This document shows positions 5,230 to 6,289 of a DNA stretch of 6,289 bases, piece after piece. Location: NCBI GenBank assembly GCA_002394725.1, contig DGUQ01000093.1, positions 10,172 through 16,460 on the forward strand, in the 5' to 3' direction. Made by a program: the position numbers and the translations under genes. The stretch comes from Ruminococcaceae bacterium UBA4306 (lineage in GTDB: Bacteria; Bacillota; Clostridia; Oscillospirales; Acutalibacteraceae). The stretch's first letter is position 1. The number at the start of each line of letters is the position of its first letter. The notes beneath the pieces are model-generated. The model saw nothing but the letters and a program-made list of their open reading frames with translations. It was not told the DNA's origin and searched no databases.

Positions 5230-5258
5230 TTGACTTCGCACCCAATCTGTGCTACTCT
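5230..5258 (+). promoter_or_regulatory. Sigma-A-type promoter for apbE, implying a leaderless or near-leaderless mRNA
   Basis: TTGACT (5230-5235) and TACTCT (5253-5258) are separated by exactly 17 bp. The usual start 6-8 bases after the -10 falls at 5264-5266, on the A of the apbE ATG at 5265. No Shine-Dalgarno site is present in the 20 bases before the ATG, which agrees with a leaderless message. A weaker alternative, TTGCAA (5161-5166) with TATTCT (5182-5187) at 15-bp spacing, would give a leader of about 70 nt. Confidence 0.55.
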
Positions 5259-5264
5259 TGAGCT

Positions 5265-6281
5265 ATGAAAAAACGTACTTTCGGCGCGACAGGCGCTATC
5301 ATACTGTTACTCACCGTGATCCTCTGCTCCTGCGCAAAGTCTGAGCCGCATTCCGCGTCCTTTCAATCGATGGACACGCTGATGACGGTGAAGGTGTACG
5401 GCGGCGACAGCGATCTGTGCGACCGCCTGCAACAACGGATCGCGGAGCTGGACGCGCAGCTGGACGCAACGGATGAGAACAGCGAGATCAATCAACTGAA
5501 TCAAAAGGGGACCGCAAAGGTTTCCGACGATACCGCCGATTTGATAGGGCGCTCCCTACAGCTCTCGGGCGAGCTCGGGCAAGCCTTTGACATCACCGTG
5601 TATCCCGCGGTGAAGGCGTGGGGCTTTCCCTCGGGCGATTATCACATCCCGACCGATGAGGAATTAAAAAAGCTCGCCGCTAGGATCGACGATACCGCGA
5701 TCAAGTCGGATCACCATACCTTTACCCTGCCCGAAGGAGCCATGCTCGACCTCGGCGCGGTCGCCAAGGGCTATGCCGCCGATCAGTGCGATACGATCCT
5801 CAAAGAGGGTCATGCCGCGGCAGCGGTGCTCAATCTGGGCGGCACAATACGCCTCTACGGTAAAAAGCCCGACGGCAGCCGCTTTTCGGTCGGTGTTGCC
5901 GATCCCGACAATCCGGCAGGCTACTTCGGCTATCTGAGCTGTGACGGCGGCACGGTCGCGACCTCGGGCGGCTATGAGCGGTATTTTGAGAAGGACGGCA
6001 AGCGCTATATCCACATCCTCGACCCGACAACCGCCAAGCCTGTGGAGAACGGGATCCTCTCCGTCACCATCCTCTGTGATGACGGCACTGCCGCCGACGC
6101 GCTGTCCACCGCGCTGTTCGTGATGGGGCTCGACAAGGCGACAGAATACTATCGGTCACATCGGGATTTTGACTTCATCATCCTGACCGATGATCACAGC
6201 GTCTACCTCACCGAGGGTGTTTATGACGAATTCACCCTCTGCGACGGCTACGACTTCCACCTGAAAAAGGTCGATCGGTAA
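5265..6281 (+). CDS. apbE: FAD:protein FMN transferase ApbE, lipoprotein
   Basis: This 338-aa enzyme transfers FMN from FAD, with Mg2+, to a threonine of acceptor proteins such as Rnf/Nqr subunits and FMN-binding domains outside the membrane. It begins with a lipoprotein signal: MKKR, a hydrophobic core (9-20) and lipobox LCSC (20-23), with Cys23 the lipidated residue. All ApbE landmarks are present in order: SMDTLMTVKVYG (35-46), SEINQLN (73-79), FDITVYPAVKAWGF (108-121), LDLGAVAKGYAAD (161-173), LNLGGTIRLYG (189-199), TSGGYERYF (233-241), HILDPTTAKPV (250-260) and DALSTALFVMG (278-288), where Asp278 and Thr282 are expected Mg ligands. Length is normal and nothing is truncated. TSGG replaces the more common TSGD. 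The start is fixed by the signal peptide; no Shine-Dalgarno is seen. It is divergent from the NusG-II/Gx operon, which supports a shared flavin-redox role. Confidence 0.95.
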   Translation: MKKRTFGATGAIILLLTVILCSCAKSEPHSASFQSMDTLMTVKVYGGDSDLCDRLQQRIAELDAQLDATDENSEINQLNQKGTAKVSDDTADLIGRSLQLSGELGQAFDITVYPAVKAWGFPSGDYHIPTDEELKKLAARIDDTAIKSDHHTFTLPEGAMLDLGAVAKGYAADQCDTILKEGHAAAAVLNLGGTIRLYGKKPDGSRFSVGVADPDNPAGYFGYLSCDGGTVATSGGYERYFEKDGKRYIHILDPTTAKPVENGILSVTILCDDGTAADALSTALFVMGLDKATEYYRSHRDFDFIILTDDHSVYLTEGVYDEFTLCDGYDFHLKKVDR

Positions 6282-6289
6282 CGTGTCCG

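Noticed and set aside
5068..5264. An FMN or other flavin riboswitch controlling the flavin genes
   Set aside because: None of the conserved junction sequences of an FMN riboswitch is seen, and predicted leaders on both strands are too short (about 30 nt and near zero).

Overview
The window looks like chromosomal DNA of a low-GC-lineage anaerobe, probably a gut Clostridia or Oscillospiraceae/Ruminococcus-type Firmicute. The evidence is a FakA/YloV-type kinase, Shine-Dalgarno sites, sigma-A-type promoters in AT-rich spacers between fairly GC-rich genes, and a GGATGAGGGG-type hairpin repeat of the kind scattered through genomes of that group. The lineage is inferred from style and families, not proven.

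Layout, left to right. Positions 1-205 hold two inverted copies of a short double-hairpin repeat. One hairpin of the second copy is also a good rightward intrinsic terminator. Next comes fakA, leftward (1882 to 242), encoding the kinase subunit of fatty acid kinase, with a clear promoter about 120 bp upstream and a leader containing two inverted repeats. A divergent intergenic region of 265 bp holds the fakA promoter, a T-rich tract, and a rightward promoter for an integral membrane acyltransferase-like protein (2148-2888; DUF1624/HGSNAT family). A terminator at 2921-2953, probably bidirectional, closes that gene and the convergent leftward transcript.

The right half is the most coherent unit. 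Two small genes read leftward and are translationally coupled: a membrane-anchored NusG-domain-II protein (5067-4702) and a Gx transporter/heptaprenyl diphosphate synthase component I family membrane protein (4698-4198). A membrane-anchored serine hydrolase of the beta-lactamase class C fold follows 70 bp downstream (4127-2970), with no terminator visible between. Divergent from them is a complete lipoprotein FAD:protein FMN transferase, ApbE (5265-6281). NusG-II, Gx and ApbE recur together in Firmicute loci for extracytosolic flavin-based electron transfer and Rnf-type redox, so this looks like a small flavinylation/redox divergon. No FMN-acceptor protein lies within the window.

The 197-bp divergent control region is the most notable non-coding part. 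On the leftward strand it has two 7-bp direct repeats, 11 bp apart, closely resembling the enterobacterial Pho box. They sit where the -35 box should be, 11 bp before a TATACT -10. That -10 lies inside a perfect GTTCAG-N8-CTGAAC inverted repeat. On the rightward strand a TTGACT-N17-TACTCT promoter would start transcription at or next to the A of the apbE ATG, which has no Shine-Dalgarno site, so apbE may be made from a leaderless mRNA.
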